Shown here one piece after another: positions 44,562-55,690 of a stretch of 64,000 bases of DNA (its first letter is position 1; every line of letters begins with the position of its first letter). The position numbers were made by a program, and so were the translations under genes. This DNA is from Rhizomys pruinosus. Lineage: Eukaryota > Chordata > Mammalia > Rodentia > Spalacidae. The stretch is taken from assembly GCA_009823505.1 (NCBI GenBank), contig VZQC01005710.1, positions 1,139,838-1,203,837 of the forward strand, given 5' to 3'. The notes beneath the pieces were generated by a model. That model did not search any database and had not been told where the DNA came from. It worked only from the letters and a program-made list of their open reading frames with translations.

Positions 44562-44698
44562 CAAAAAGACTTTAATCCCATTACTCAGGAGGCAAAGGCA
44601 GGTGAATCTCTGTGAGTTCAAAGCCAGCCTGGTCTACATAGGGAGTTCCAGGAGAGCTGGGGCTGTCTTAAAAAGACCAAAAAAAAAAAAAAAAAAAA
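44562..44698 (+). mobile_element. B1 SINE, 5'-shortened
   Basis: Starts at tttaatcccattactcagga, ends gctggggctgtcttaaaaag with an A20 tail. It lacks the first ~20 bases and the acagggagaccc segment. Flanking aatgtta repeats may be a short TSD. Confidence 0.88.
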
Positions 44699-44764
44699 GA
44701 ATGTTACATACTTGAAATCCACTGAAAGCCTATACTAAATATCCTCACCATACATGCACACTGG

Positions 44765-44920
44765 CATGCACACACATACTGATAACTATGAAGATAATGA
44801 GTGTACAACATAACCTGATGGCACTAATCATTTCGGTGTATGTGAATTATCAATTCACAGTTCATACCTTAAATACCCAATGTCAGTTATACCTCAAATC
44901 TGGAGACAGAACAAATCCCT
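44765..44920 (+). mobile_element. Possible ancient L1 3' end
   Basis: gtgtacaacataacctgatg ... tgtcagttatacctcaaatc resembles the last bases of an L1M 3' UTR. Short and diverged. Confidence 0.4.
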
Positions 44921-45324
44921 GGTGAATTCAACAGGAAGGAAAAAAACAACACTTCAAATGAGTTTGGAATCCCCAAGTAGATAAAACAATCTACTCCATT
45001 GGAAACGCAGTAGTTGAGTTTCAGTATCCCACATCAAACCGCAAAAAGCACGGACAGCAAGAGAAATCAAAAGCAAGGAAAAAATAAACAAGACCCTGAA
45101 ATAAGGAAGTACAGGTTTGGGAAAGAAGATTTAAGCACATTGTAACTAAAAATGAAAATTCTCCAGAGGACTTGAAAGTGGACTAGGTCCAGCAGAGGGG
45201 CCATATGTCCAAGCCAGCGGGGGTCAAAGTATGCCTGCAGGAGATCATCCCACTGAAATCATTTTGCAGTTGGAATGTCTCATCTTGTGGGGCCACTCAC
45301 ATTTGTACAAGCAAGCTTACATAT
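44921..45324. other. Unassigned region
   Basis: About 400 bp, no recognised element. Confidence 0.5.
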
Positions 45325-45325
45325 G

Positions 45326-45400
45326 GGCTGGGGTGTGGCTCAGAGGTAGGGAGCCCGCACAGCACCTGCGAGGCCCTCAGTTTGATACCCAGCACTGAGA
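45326..45400 (+). mobile_element. ID SINE
   Basis: gggctggggtgtggctcaga, then a diverged anticodon arm and cagtttgatacccagcactga. This is a tRNA-Ala/BC1-derived ID element of about 75 bp. A purine-rich tail follows. Confidence 0.85.
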
Positions 45401-45443
45401 AGAAAGGGAGGGAAGAAGGAGGGAGGAAGGGAGGGAAAAGGGA
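45398..45443 (+). repeat. (GGGA/GGAA)n purine repeat
   Basis: gaagaaagggagggaagaag and similar units. It grew from the ID tail. Confidence 0.92.
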
Positions 45444-45526
45444 ATAAACTAAGCTAAATGTGGTTATTTATAAATTACACACTTGCCCTGTGTACCCTGT
45501 GCGACATAAGGTTTTCTCTTAACATA

Positions 45527-45697
45527 TTGAATTTATTTATTGGGGTGGGGGGGTCACTTGCACAGTACAGTGCACATGTGAAGGCCAGAGGACAATTTAC
45601 AGGAGTCGGTTCTCTCCTTCCATCCTGTGGGTCCCTGGGATCAAACTCAGGTCGTCAGGCTGGCACCTTTACCCACTGAGCCGTCTTGCTGGCATAA
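45527..45697 (-). mobile_element. B3-like SINE subtype, minus strand
   Basis: Antisense of a SINE reading gccagcaagacggctcagtg ... gacctgagtttgatccc ... gaaggagagaaccgactcc ... tgtcctctggccttcac. The same subtype in sense is at 61303-61480. The T-rich plus start is its tail. Confidence 0.75.
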
Positions 45698-46530
45698 GAC
45701 TTTCTAGGACTAGGGATCAGTTAATACATGCAACCAAGTGGCCAAAAGTGTGGAGTTGATTTAATCCTGAAGAAAACCTCCCCAGGAGAGAATTTGTGCA
45801 AATCATAGTTACACATTATGTATCATGATGGAGACTCAGAGAGGACTGCCCCCCCCCCGAGCTCTGCCACCTCTTTCTGGAACAGATCGCACCTTTACAA
45901 AGCTCTTCTGAGTGGTGAGAGCTTTGCCTTTGAAGCCCAGGCACCTGATGGTTTCTGAGACCCTCTCCCATCAATGCTTATTCACATCCCTTATTAGTGA
46001 GTTCATTTGGAAGCCCTTGTTGAGCAGTTACTGTCCACTCTCCAAAGCGTCAGGTGTGTTCATGATAAAGCAATTAACAAGTATTGCTTCTCTTGTTGGG
46101 CTTCATATCCCCAAAGCTACCAATAATGTATCTTTGTCATTGTGAGGCAAATACTACCTTGGGCACAAGGTGGGCTTTCTTGCTCCTGATCAGATTATAC
46201 AGAAAGAGGCTATCCTCAGTGAAAACCACAGCCCCTGGTTGTGCCCAAGTGAGGCGTTTGATGGACAGTCAGGCAGTCCTCCCAGAGGGACCCCATGGAT
46301 CAGCAATCCCAGGGAATCGTCTGCATCAACATAGCCTGAAAAACCCATCGGTCACCCAGACGCTGCTCACAGTTAGGCCCTGATCACTGGAAGGCAGAGC
46401 CCACAGTAGCTGGCCCACTTGACATCACGGGAACTTCAGTACCACTCACTCCTGTCCAGGAAGGGCCAGGTTGGGGGAGTGGAGAGGGGAGGGAGACACA
46501 GGGAGATCCTTTTAAAGATTTGTTTTAAAA
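45698..46530. other. Unassigned region
   Basis: About 830 bp with no recognised repeat. It has a C9 run near 45850. Overlapping frames of 77 and 99 codons lack family resemblance. Confidence 0.5.
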
Positions 46531-46536
46531 TTGCAT

Positions 46537-46537
<1 letters not shown>

Positions 46538-46573
<36 letters not shown>
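46538..46573 (+). repeat. (GT)n microsatellite
   Basis: About 17 uninterrupted GT/TG dinucleotides after gcatgagt. Confidence 0.97.
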
Positions 46574-46574
<1 letters not shown>

Positions 46575-46789
46575 TTTAAGTTTGTTTATGTGAGTCCAAT
46601 GCCCACAAGGATGTACTGCTGGTCATTCTGAAATCTTGGTTAGTTTGGCTTCCCAGCTCTTTCTAACCATCACTACACGACCAACAGAACCTGTAACCAC
46701 ACAGGCCATGCTACCTATCTTTATGTTAGAATGAAAACCAGGCAATAAAACAGTATGATATATATAATCTTAATTTTAGGTAAAAATCT

Positions 46790-47000
46790 GTTTCTCAGTG
46801 AACTTGTCCCCAAAACAATAATCCTCTGCTTTGGGAAAAACTGGAAAGACTCAAAAAAAGATTCAACACATGTACGACAGAGTGCATGAGCTCGGGTGGG
46901 TTGGGGGTCATGGAAAGGGAACTGAGTCTAAATTGGATTGAGAAATGATGTATAATATATGAAAAAGTTTAATAAAAATTACAAAATATTTTTAAAAATC
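46790..47000 (+). mobile_element. L1 3' UTR end
   Basis: Same 3' end family as 39.58-39.84 kb: ccaaaacaataatcctctgc, gagtgcatgagctcgggtgg, the G-rich tract, ctaaattggattgagaaatg and an aataaaaattacaaaa tail. 5'-truncated to 3' UTR only. Confidence 0.82.
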
Positions 47001-47580
47001 TGTTTCTATTCCATAGGACCGCCACTAAAACTTTTGGAGAGCAGTAACAACTCTTAGGAGTGTCTGTAGCAAGGCTGAGTCTATTATCTCAACATATTCG
47101 TTTTTCAGGATATTTGCACATCTGTAACAAGTAAATCTGGCATCATGTTCACAAGTTCATGCAATCCAGGGAGCATATCTGGTGTCTGCCCTAGGGTGGG
47201 GGCAGCAGCTTCCTCCACACCCATTCTGGGCTTCCCAGAGAATCTACAGAGTAGAAGGGCAGACATGGGCATTTGAAGACCTGTGACAGTTCACTTGAAT
47301 GTCTCTTTATTCCATCTTCATTCACTACTGGCTTCATTTAAAAAAATCTACATAAATTCCATGTATCCAGAAACTGTGATAAAGTTCCAAAAAGAGTGAG
47401 TGTGGTACCAGCTGTTCACATGTCCGAGTTCCTTCCCCAGCGACCTGTCTGTGGGTCCCAGTGCAGTTACAGTGCTCATCAAGAGGTCCTGAGGTTCTCC
47501 AGTACATGAAACAGGCAGTAGAGAGGACTCTAAAGTCTATCAAAATATATTAAATTCACAAAAGTCCAATTAAAAATTCA
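47001..47580. other. Unassigned region
   Basis: About 580 bp, no recognised element or gene. Confidence 0.5.
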
Positions 47581-47585
47581 TGTCA

Positions 47586-47803
47586 GGGATGGAAAGATGG
47601 CTCATCAGTTAAGAGCACTAGCTGTTCTTATAGAGGACCTGGGTTCGATTCCCAGCACCCACATGATGGCTAACAACCGTCCATGACTCCAGTTCGAGGG
47701 TATCAAACCACTCTTCTGACCTCCATGGGCATTGCCCAACATGGGTGCATATGCATGTAATACACTCATGCATATAAAATAAAAATAAAATATTTTGAAA
47801 ACA
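47586..47803 (+). mobile_element. B2/B3 SINE
   Basis: gggatggaaagatggctcat head, gggttcgattcccagcaccc B-box region, 3' end aaaataaaaataaaatattt. Possible TSD aattcatgtc / aactcatgtc. Confidence 0.92.
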
Positions 47804-47827
47804 TTTTTACAAACTCATGTCCACTGG

Positions 47828-48178
47828 ACTCTCTGAATGGGACCATATGTAGAGATAGCATCTTTGTGGGGGTAATTAGTTGAAGTAAGGGCATACTGGC
47901 TTATGGTGGGAATGAAATCCAGGGACCATTGTCCTTATAAGAGGTGACGCACACAGACAAGAAGGCCACATGAAAGTGGAGGCAGAGATCAGAGTGATAT
48001 GTCTATAAGCCAACAAGTGCCAACTGTTTCTGGAAAACTCCAGAAGTTGAGAAAGGCCTGGGAGACTCTCCCTAAACATGTGTGGGAGGAACACGCCCTG
48101 CCAACCTTCGACTCCTGGTGTCCAGAACTGGGCGAACAGATTTCTATTCTTTTAAACCGTCCAGCTTGCCCCACTTGT
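47828..48178 (+). mobile_element. MLT1-type MaLR LTR
   Basis: Recognisable in order: ctctgaatgggaccatatgt, gagatagcatctttgtgggg, ccattgtccttataagaggt, gcagagatcagagtgatatg, ccagaagttgagaaaggcct and gaacagatttctattctttt. These are the successive landmarks of a mammalian-wide MLT1 LTR (ERVL-MaLR). It lacks a clear final TGTTA/CA edge. Confidence 0.82.
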
Positions 48179-48696
48179 TAAGCAACTGATTCCCTAAAAC
48201 CCTCTGTCCACTGTCCACAGTGCCTGACTTGAAGCCTGGATAGGCAGGATGTGGCAGGGTGAACATTTGTGAAATGACTGGGGGAATAATTCTGACACTT
48301 AGTGTGCTCCAAGGACCCCACAGAGCTGGTGACAGCAGTAGGCAAGCTTGCTTCCACGGCAAAGGGAACAAGGCTTCATCTGAGCCTCCCTCCCTCCCAC
48401 CGGCCCTCCCAGGCCCCATGCTGTCCCTGCCATTCTTCAGTGCCACAGAGGCTCTGGGGAAGCAGAAAGCAAATAACGCAAATACCGTACAAGCTGCACG
48501 AAGAACTCCAAGGATTCCAGGGTCTTCCTTCACGGTGACTGACCATGGCAAGGTCCATGAGGCTGCTGTCTTCTTTTGGTGTGGCCTGGGCAGGAAGTTG
48601 CAACCCCACTCTGGCATCCCCCCAACCCCCATTTAAAGGGGGGGCACATTTCAGAACAGCCTTGGGAAAAAGGCAAATAAACAATGGAAATTAATT
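48179..48696. other. Unassigned, possibly single-copy DNA
   Basis: About 520 bp, moderately GC-rich. Plus and minus frames of 125 and 162 codons overlap each other and run into the MLT1 LTR, so neither is credible as a gene. Confidence 0.5.
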
Positions 48697-48712
48697 AGAA
48701 ATCCTCCAGATG

Positions 48713-48870
48713 AGAGCCGGGCGTGGTGGCGCACGCCTTTAGTCCTAGCACTTGGGAGGCAGAGGCAGGCGGATCTTTGTGAGTTCAAAGCCAGCCTGGT
48801 CTACAAAGTGAGGTCCAGGACAGCTGGGGCTACAGGGAGACCCTGTCTCGAAAAGACCAAAAAAAAAAAA
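48713..48870 (+). mobile_element. B1 SINE, recent
   Basis: Close to consensus from gccgggcgtggtggcgcacg to accctgtctcgaaaagacc plus an A-tail. TSD agaaatcctccagatg at 48697-48712 and 48871-48886, a perfect 16 bp. Confidence 0.97.
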
Positions 48871-48981
48871 AGAAATCCTCCAGATGTGCCCAACATTTTT
48901 AAAAACCTTAGCAAAAGCACTGACAATTCGACCCTTAACTTTAATTTCACCATTCCATTGCTTTTGAAAAGGAACGGTTGG

Positions 48982-49140
48982 AGGCCGGGTGTGGTGGTGC
49001 ATTCCTTTAATCCCAGCACTCCGGAGGCAGAGGCAGGCGGATCTCTGAGTTCAAGACTAGCCTGGTCTACAGAGTGAGATCCAGGACAGCCAGAGCTAGG
49101 GAGACCCTGTCTCAAAAAGACAAAAAAAAAAAAAAAAAAA
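48982..49140 (+). mobile_element. B1 SINE
   Basis: ggccgggtgtggtggtgcat ... agggagaccctgtctcaaaaag with an A23 tail. Flanks aaaaggaacgg and aaaaggaatg suggest a TSD. Confidence 0.95.
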
Positions 49141-49144
49141 AAAA

Positions 49145-50435
49145 GGAATGATGTCCTCAATCCCCAGTCTCCATCCCAGCGCTCAAGGACACCAGCATTG
49201 ACATCACAGGTGGAGCAGCTCTCTGAGGGCTCTCAGTCCCCGAGACAGGTGTCATATGGCTTTTAGTTCTATTCCTGGCATCTGATTCTAGAAAAATAAT
49301 GCTTAGTGATGTGAAACAAGAGAGGAAGTATGAAGTGCTTAGTGGCAAACCTCAGTAAAACCACAGCCTCTGAGGTCTAACACAATTGCCATGGCTTCCT
49401 CCCTGTGCTGTGCACCTCAGGTCTCACTCGGGAAGGTCGACTGTAGAGAAAGGCCTCGGGAGCTGCTTGCACAGCCCACACACGCTGCAGAGGTCTAGAC
49501 AAGGCTCTTCTGTGGTGGGGTCTTCCCCAACTCAGACTCACCATGATCTGCCGAGGACTGTCATTGCTAGCGATGAAAAAAGTCACCTCCCTTGGATGTC
49601 TGAGAGATGAAGACCACCACAGATTCTCTGCCACTTCTCCGTGGGATGGATCATGGCAGAATCAGGCCCTGGCTGCTTGACCTGCAGATCTGGCAGGGTT
49701 AGCACTGCCAGATGCTCAGATCTTAGGAGACCTGAAGCTTCCATTTCCTGTCTCTTTCTGCACTGGCTGGGAGGTTCCAATCACCTGGATGTGAGAAGTC
49801 TGGCATATGGAGACGATGCATAGAGATAGTCTGGCCCACAGCCCCGGCTGGGCTCCCACTGACACCCAGCACCCACTGGTGCCCATGCAGTGTGCCATCT
49901 TGAATGTCCAGTATGGTTCAGGCTCCAGCAAACTCCATCTCCCACCATGTAGCCCACAATGCAGAAGATCCCAATCTGCCCAGCCGCTGGCCAGTTAGAC
50001 CACAGAGCCACAGTAGAAAACAGGAAATGACTAAGAGTGGTATGTCACTCAACTCCAGAAACCAGAAGCAAGGCTGGCACTACAGCCTCGGGCCAGAACC
50101 TCAGCACCCCAGGAAGACTCCAAACTTACCCTTTCCTTTCACTGAGCACTTATTGTGGCCCCAAAATGTTCTAGGCCCTTAGCTTTCACGAACAAACAAG
50201 GTCCCTGCCCTCAGAAGAGAGAGGGGAGACATGGATACGTTCTATGAAGAGTTAAGTTATGGGAAGCCGGAAGTGCCGGAAGTGCCACTCTCCAGTGTTA
50301 GTCCTTGTTTTCTGCCTACAGGCCACTGGCTTTCTTTCTGTTGATGTTTGTCAGGACTTATGTTTCTGCATTTTTAACTTCAATCTTACTATGTCAGGCT
50401 TGTGTTCTACTCTTCTCTACAATATACACTGGTTG
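49145..50435. other. Unassigned region
   Basis: About 1.3 kb without a recognised transposon. Many short overlapping frames exist and none stands out. It may be single-copy DNA. Confidence 0.5.
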
Positions 50436-50439
50436 TATT

Positions 50440-50850
50440 GTGCTGGAGAGCTTTAACTTGACACCCGGGTTGAGGGAGCCTCAGTTGGGGAATTTCCTTT
50501 ATTGGACTGCTCTCTGGCCACATCTATGGAGTATTTTTTTGATTGTTGAGTGATGTGGGAGGGCCCAGCCCACTGTGGGCAGTGCCACCCCTGAGCAGGT
50601 TGTTGTGTATTGTGTAAGAAAGCAGGCCGGGCATGGGCCAGGGGAACAAGACAGGAAGCAGTGTCCCTCCATGGTCTCTGCTTCAACTCCTGCCTCCAGG
50701 CTCCTCCCCTGAGTTCCTACCTTGGGGTTCCTAACTGATGAACTACAACCAGGAAGATGTAAGACAAATAAACCCTTTCCTCCCCAAATTTGTATTGGTC
50801 AGAGTGTTTTGTTGCAGCAATGGAGAAGTAAACTGGAACAGGTATGCACC
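50440..50850 (+). mobile_element. MaLR-type LTR-like repeat
   Basis: gctttaacttgacacccggg, gatgtgggagggcccagccc, ctccatggtctctgcttcaa, acaaataaaccctttcctcc. AATAAA lies at 50767-50772, as expected for an LTR polyadenylation signal. Same family as the antisense copy at 27577-27990. Confidence 0.62.
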
Positions 50851-50914
50851 AACACACTCTTTGTTATAATTATTGTCATATTTTGGACACTCTATATTGT
50901 TTTCCAATTCTTTT

Positions 50915-51139
50915 TAATATTTTACTCATTATTTTTATGTGTATGAGTATATTGCCTGTCATGCATGTTAAGTACACCCATGTCATGCAGTGCCTATCAG
51001 AGGTCAGAAGAGGGCACTGGATTCCCCTGGCACTGGAGTTACAAACAGTTGTTAGCCACCATACAGGTGCTGGGAGTGGAACCTGTATCCTCAGGAATAG
51101 CAGTCGGTACTCTTAACCACTGAGCCATCTCTCCAGCCC
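50915..51139 (-). mobile_element. B2/B3 SINE, minus strand
   Basis: Reverse SINE ending cagccc. TSD tgttttccaattcttt (50898-50913) and tgttttccatttcttt (51140-51155), 15 of 16 identical. Confidence 0.93.
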
Positions 51140-51174
51140 TGTTTTCCATTTCTTTAACCATGCTTTTTTTTTTT

Positions 51175-51238
51175 CTTATTCATGATGTTTAGGTTTGCAA
51201 GCCTGAGCCTTTAATGGCTAAGCCCTCTCTCCAGCCCT
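51175..51238 (-). mobile_element. B2/B3 SINE head fragment, minus strand
   Basis: gagcctttaatggctaagcc then tctctccagccc, the antisense of a SINE 5' end. The body is lost. Confidence 0.6.
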
Positions 51239-52261
51239 CATCTTTTATTCTTTATAACTGTATACTCTCTAGGACATCTCCAAGTTTCTCTCTAAGGTTA
51301 AGCACATGCAACTTAAGGGTACCCGCTCTGATGTACCTGCTAGCTTGCACATTGGTGCAGTCAGCTTCCCATTGTAACCCCATGCTATGAGTCTTATTTA
51401 CCATCACCTTGACAACAGTGTGGTGGTTAATCCTTCCAGCAACCTCTTTCTTTCTCCACTACACCCTCCATCTCTCCAGTGCTTTCCCCTAGGACGTGAT
51501 TGCAGAACCATGATTCTTCCATCTTCTATCTTCCCTTTAAGGTGTAACGCCCACATCTGACCCCGAGCCTAGAGCAATCTGAGTTGTTCCCAGGCAAGAG
51601 ATACCATCTCCTTCCTTGCTGTAGACAAACTCCATCACTGCAGAGACTCAGCCCACACAGCCCCTGGGGAGCCAAGACTCACCTAAGCCTCCTTCACCCC
51701 CACCTCACAGCTGTGCCTTCTTAATGCAAAGACCAGGCTGAGCAATTAACCCGATCAGATTTCATCTTGTTAGAGCCAATCCCCCGCTCCTGCTGGCAGG
51801 ATATTTCTGGATCTCTCCCAACATTGTGTCACTGATAGAAGTAGATGATTTCTTTGCTCAGAGTCTCTCTACATTTTCCATGGCCCTGATGTAGCAATCC
51901 TTATGTGCCCTGTCTTATTTATAAGAAATAAAGTCATATCTGTTGGCAGTGTCTGGAGGGGGACAGAAAGGTGCCCCAATGAACCTGCCAACAAGACCCC
52001 TTCTCTCTCAGCTCAATTAGTCTGGCTCTCACACGGTGCAATTAGCCATCTGTGAGAACAAACAGAAAGATTGCTCATGTGTGACAGACAAGTGTGGGAC
52101 AATCACAAGACTAGCCGAGAGAAAGCTTGGGCAGTCGGGGCTGGCTGTGTGATGGCGGGGAATAAGCCAAAGCGGGCTCATTCGGAGGGTGCATTTCAAC
52201 AACAACGACAACAAAAAGACTCTTAGAAAAGACACAGGTTGTTGGCAACCTAGATCTGATT
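51239..52261. other. Unassigned, candidate single-copy/conserved DNA
   Basis: About 1 kb without a recognised repeat. 51720-52060 has well-formed transcription-factor-like words (gcaattaacc, tcaattag, gcaattagcc). No gene recognised. Confidence 0.45.
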
Positions 52262-52600
52262 CTGACACCGGCTGAATTGTATCTCCCACAAATTCCTATA
52301 GTAATATCTTCATCCCCAGCAGCTCAGAGCCTGTATATGGAGACAGGGCCTTCAAAGAGATTAAAGGGATATTGAGAGGGACCCCAACTTCTATAGACCT
52401 GGTATCCTTGAAGAAGCAGTGATTAGGACACAGACATGCAGAGGAAGACATCTACCAAAAGCCCTGCTGACACCTTCATCTGACACCTTCGTCTTGGACT
52501 TCCAGCCTCCAGAAATTAATTCCTCACAATTAACTTCAAAGTCCCAGGCTGTGAGACTTGGTTATGGTGACACTGGCTGAAAACACAGACCTGGACGACG
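52262..52600 (+). mobile_element. MLT1-type MaLR LTR
   Basis: ggctgaattgtatctcccac, cttcatccccagcagctcag, acagggccttcaaagagatt, gaagaagcagtgattaggac, cttggacttccagcctccag and gtgagacttggttatggtg follow MLT1 order. Old and diverged. Confidence 0.75.
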
Positions 52601-53526
52601 TGTCTCATACGAGGCAGGCAGCAGTGACCCAGGCACCTTCCGGAGGTGGCCCAGCTTACCCTGAGATGATGAAGGGAGGAGAATCATAGAGCTGTGACAA
52701 GCAGTCACTGTTCAGGCTCACTTCAGCTTAGACCTCACCGTTGGACATAAGCACGGGCATGCAGCTCTGTGCACACCTGGGCACCTGCATCTGCATGATG
52801 TTAGGTATGGGTAGGGACTCGTGCTCGCCCAGGAGAGACAGGCTGATCTTCTTCTTGGAAGACCTCACACTCAGTACATGGACAAGACAGAGTTTCTGAA
52901 GGAGTGGAGTTGAGTTAGTGAACGAGCCCAGGTACATCGGCTGTTTCACAGGACCACCCTTGTGACTAGAAGCCAGTTCTCAAGTGACATCCTTTATCCC
53001 GTCACCTGTGAACTTGGAATTGTAACCAAGAGGCTCTGTTTTTTTCAAAAGCAGAAAGAACTGATGACTTCAGACTTCAAAGGGGCCTGAAGGGAGGGAC
53101 AGAGGGAAGGGGCCAGTGACATGTGGCCCGGAGGTCCACTTGACACCTGAGTCCAGCTGGTTCTTCTGTGTAAGCGGCCCAGCAGGAGGACCTCTGAGAC
53201 CCAGGGGAGATGGGTGACAGTGGGTACCATCAGCACTCACTGGGGCTCTGTTTTACATCATGAACTCAAAAATTTACTACCTTGCTGCCCCCTTCTCTTG
53301 AGTTCCTAGGTGCTGCCAAGGCGGATCATGTGACCCAAAGTCCTGCCCTGTACAAGGCCCAACCTCAGGGTCTTCAGAGAACATAGGCACTCTCTACTCT
53401 AAGCCCCCCCCTGGGCTGTTTCCTCCCACGGCCACCCTGCACAGAAGCTTCCAGGCCTCCTGGAAAGATGCAAGTTGAATTCTCTCAGTCTCTGTCCACC
53501 ATCCGTGCTCTGACTGACCTTGTTAT
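52601..53526. other. Unassigned region
   Basis: About 930 bp with no recognised transposon or gene. Confidence 0.5.
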
Positions 53527-53815
53527 GGTATGAATGTGAAGTGTCTGACACAGGCTCATGTATTTGAACATTCAGTCCCTCCATTGACACAGCTTTGGAA
53601 GGTTTTTGAAGGACCTTTGGGAGTCAGAGCACCTCCCTGGAGGAAGTGGGTTACTAAGGGGCAGGCCTTAAGTTTCATACCCTGCCCCTCTTCCTGTCCT
53701 CTCTCTGCTTCTTGATGCACCCAGATGTGAACAAGCCTCATGCTCCTTCTCCACAGGACCACCCAAGTGGCCTGGAGGGATTTCCACCTCATATGGTTAC
53801 TGTGGTGAGGCACCT
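53527..53815 (+). mobile_element. MaLR-type LTR (ORR1/MLT1-like)
   Basis: ggtatgaatgtgaagtgtct, ggctcatgtatttgaacatt, ggaggaagtgggttactaag, ggcaggccttaagtttcata and cctctctctgcttcttgatg follow the order of a rodent MaLR LTR. The related 3' part appears again at 62640-62790. Confidence 0.65.
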
Positions 53816-53844
53816 CAAGATTGCCCCTACTATGAGCACCGCTG

Positions 53845-54213
53845 AGCCCGGTAGTTAAAAGTTAACTCAAAGTATGGGAAGAGAGAGACAGCTGAACCGG
53901 GGCAGGAGTTTGAGAACAGGTCAGCGTGTACCTGGTTGCTTTGAAACTTATTCTGCTAACCCAGATTCATGGCTTCTGTAGTTTATGCTTGGCTTGCTTT
54001 TAGAGACTAGGAATTGTTAGAGGGACTTAGCACCACTAAGCTTGGAAACATAAACTTAACATCCTGGATATGGTTTTTCTATAAAAAACGTCTCCCATCC
54101 ACAGTTCTTTTTCCAATACGTAGTGTTCAGCTGACTAAAGACTTTCTTTTGGCATCATTTTGTGTCTGAGTGGTCTTTTCTGGTGGAATTTCCCCATTAT
54201 GTTACCACATTTT
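53845..54213 (+). mobile_element. Putative solo or truncated ERV LTR
   Basis: Has a TATA-like ctataaaaaacg at 54080-54091, a T-rich R/U5-like end (ctttcttttggcatcatttt) and a terminal ccaca. It is followed 2-3 bases later by tggtgcttccgtgactggga (54217-54236), which resembles a histidine-tRNA primer-binding site with a 2-base insertion. The duplicate region at 55.3 kb lacks this block, consistent with an insertion. No internal genes follow. Confidence 0.4.
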
Positions 54214-54227
54214 GGTGCTTCCGTGAC

Positions 54228-54530
54228 TGGGAACAGGAGACGGGAGGGTGTTCTTGGTGGGCCTTAGCAACTCCACACTGCCAGGGCTGCAGAACACTGG
54301 CCATGATTGACGCTAAGCAAGTGGGCATGGCTGTGCTGCAGGCAGTGGGCCCTGGTCATCATCCAGGCCCCAGGGAGAAAACCCATGCTGCTGTGAGCCT
54401 GGCACAGACTGGGCTATCCAGTCAGGAAGGATAACGACCTTGTCTTCTCAGGCCAGGAGGGGTCCAGGTCCCTCATCAGTGATTGGCTCCTTCCTGGGCT
54501 GGCCCTACCATCATGGTAGACGGTATCCTC
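54228..54530 (+). repeat. Local duplication, copy 1
   Basis: Shares gggtgttcttggtgggcct, agcaactccacactg, cagggctgcagaacactggcc and ggctccttcctgggct with 55330-55690. Copy 2 has extra bases (an inserted stretch after gttgcag). Confidence 0.88.
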
Positions 54531-55282
54531 AAAACCATAAGCCAAAAGAAACCCTTCTGCTTATCAGAAAAGTGTCAAACACTCACCCCAAAACCTACAT
54601 GGGCTTTCAACTCCTCTCCATAGTACTCCTGATGTCACCTCACCTCACAGGTCCAGACTCTGTGTCCCCATGTCCCCTCACCCCATGGAGTTTTTCAGGT
54701 AGCTGTGTCCAGCCCAGATTCTTTCTCAGGTTGGTCCCCTAACCCCAGAGAGCCACCAACCCATAGAAGCTTCCAGTGTGGCCCATTCTTCATTGTGGGA
54801 GCCATGACAGGTAAATCAGGGACAAATGCAGAGAGCAGGCTGGCCCCAAGTCCTGCTCCAGCAGAAGTGGCTCCATGAGAAAGCAAATAAAGCAGGCCTG
54901 GAGCAGCCTCAGGTAAATGAATGAGAAGCAGCTGTTTCACTCTTATAATTAATATAAACATAATTAATATAAAGTAATACATTTCTACTGGAGAGTTTGT
55001 GTAGACAGCTACAGTTGGAAGCTTCAAATTGGTCCTCTGATGGGAAGTAGGATGTTAGAGGCAGGGGGAGAAGACAATACTAAGACTCCATGCAAAGAGC
55101 CTGACAGGGAGAAAATACTGAAATAAACAAAATAGAGCAAAACCATTCTCCCAATGGCTGCAGGGAATGCAGGGCACAGTGATGCCCTCTGGGCCCAGCA
55201 TGTGAAGACAGCTGTCCCCATGCTGCTGATGGCTGTGCTTTCCCTGCAGGTGAAATTATTATCCATTTAGTCTCACCTTCAA
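54531..55282. other. Unassigned region
   Basis: About 750 bp between the two copies of a local duplication. No recognised gene. AT-rich at 54930-54980. Confidence 0.5.
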
Positions 55283-55690
55283 AAGCAAAGACCACATGTG
55301 CCCTGCAATCTGGAGGGATTCCCATCTCAAATGGGACTGAGAACGGGAGGGCTCAAGGGTGTTCTTGGTGGGCCTCAGGCCCCCTGCCACAGCAACTCCA
55401 CACTGTCAGGGCTGCAGAACACTGGCCATGGGCCATACTGGAACCAAGCAAGTGGGCATAGCTATGTTGCAGCTTGTAAAGAAACTTCATTGAAAAGTCA
55501 GGCAAATGGCCAGGTTTGGGTCCTGGTCATCGTCCAGCCGCCAGGGAGAAAACCCATGCTGTACGCATAGCACTGACTGGGGATGCCCAGTGGGTAAGGA
55601 AAGCACTCTTCTCATCTCCAGCCTGGAGGGATGAGGGTTCCTCATGGGCTCCTTCCTGGGCTCACCCTGTCTCCCTCCACTACAGAATAC
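55283..55690 (+). repeat. Local duplication, copy 2
   Basis: Homologous to 54228-54530. Its first 50 bp (tggagggattcccatctcaaa) also match 53770-53800, upstream of the LTR-like block. The unit was therefore interrupted in copy 1. Confidence 0.85.

Noticed and set aside
48144..48636. Overlapping 125-codon (plus) and 162-codon (minus) frames
   Set aside because: They oppose each other in a GC-rich patch, and the minus frame enters an MLT1 LTR. No start context or splice evidence.
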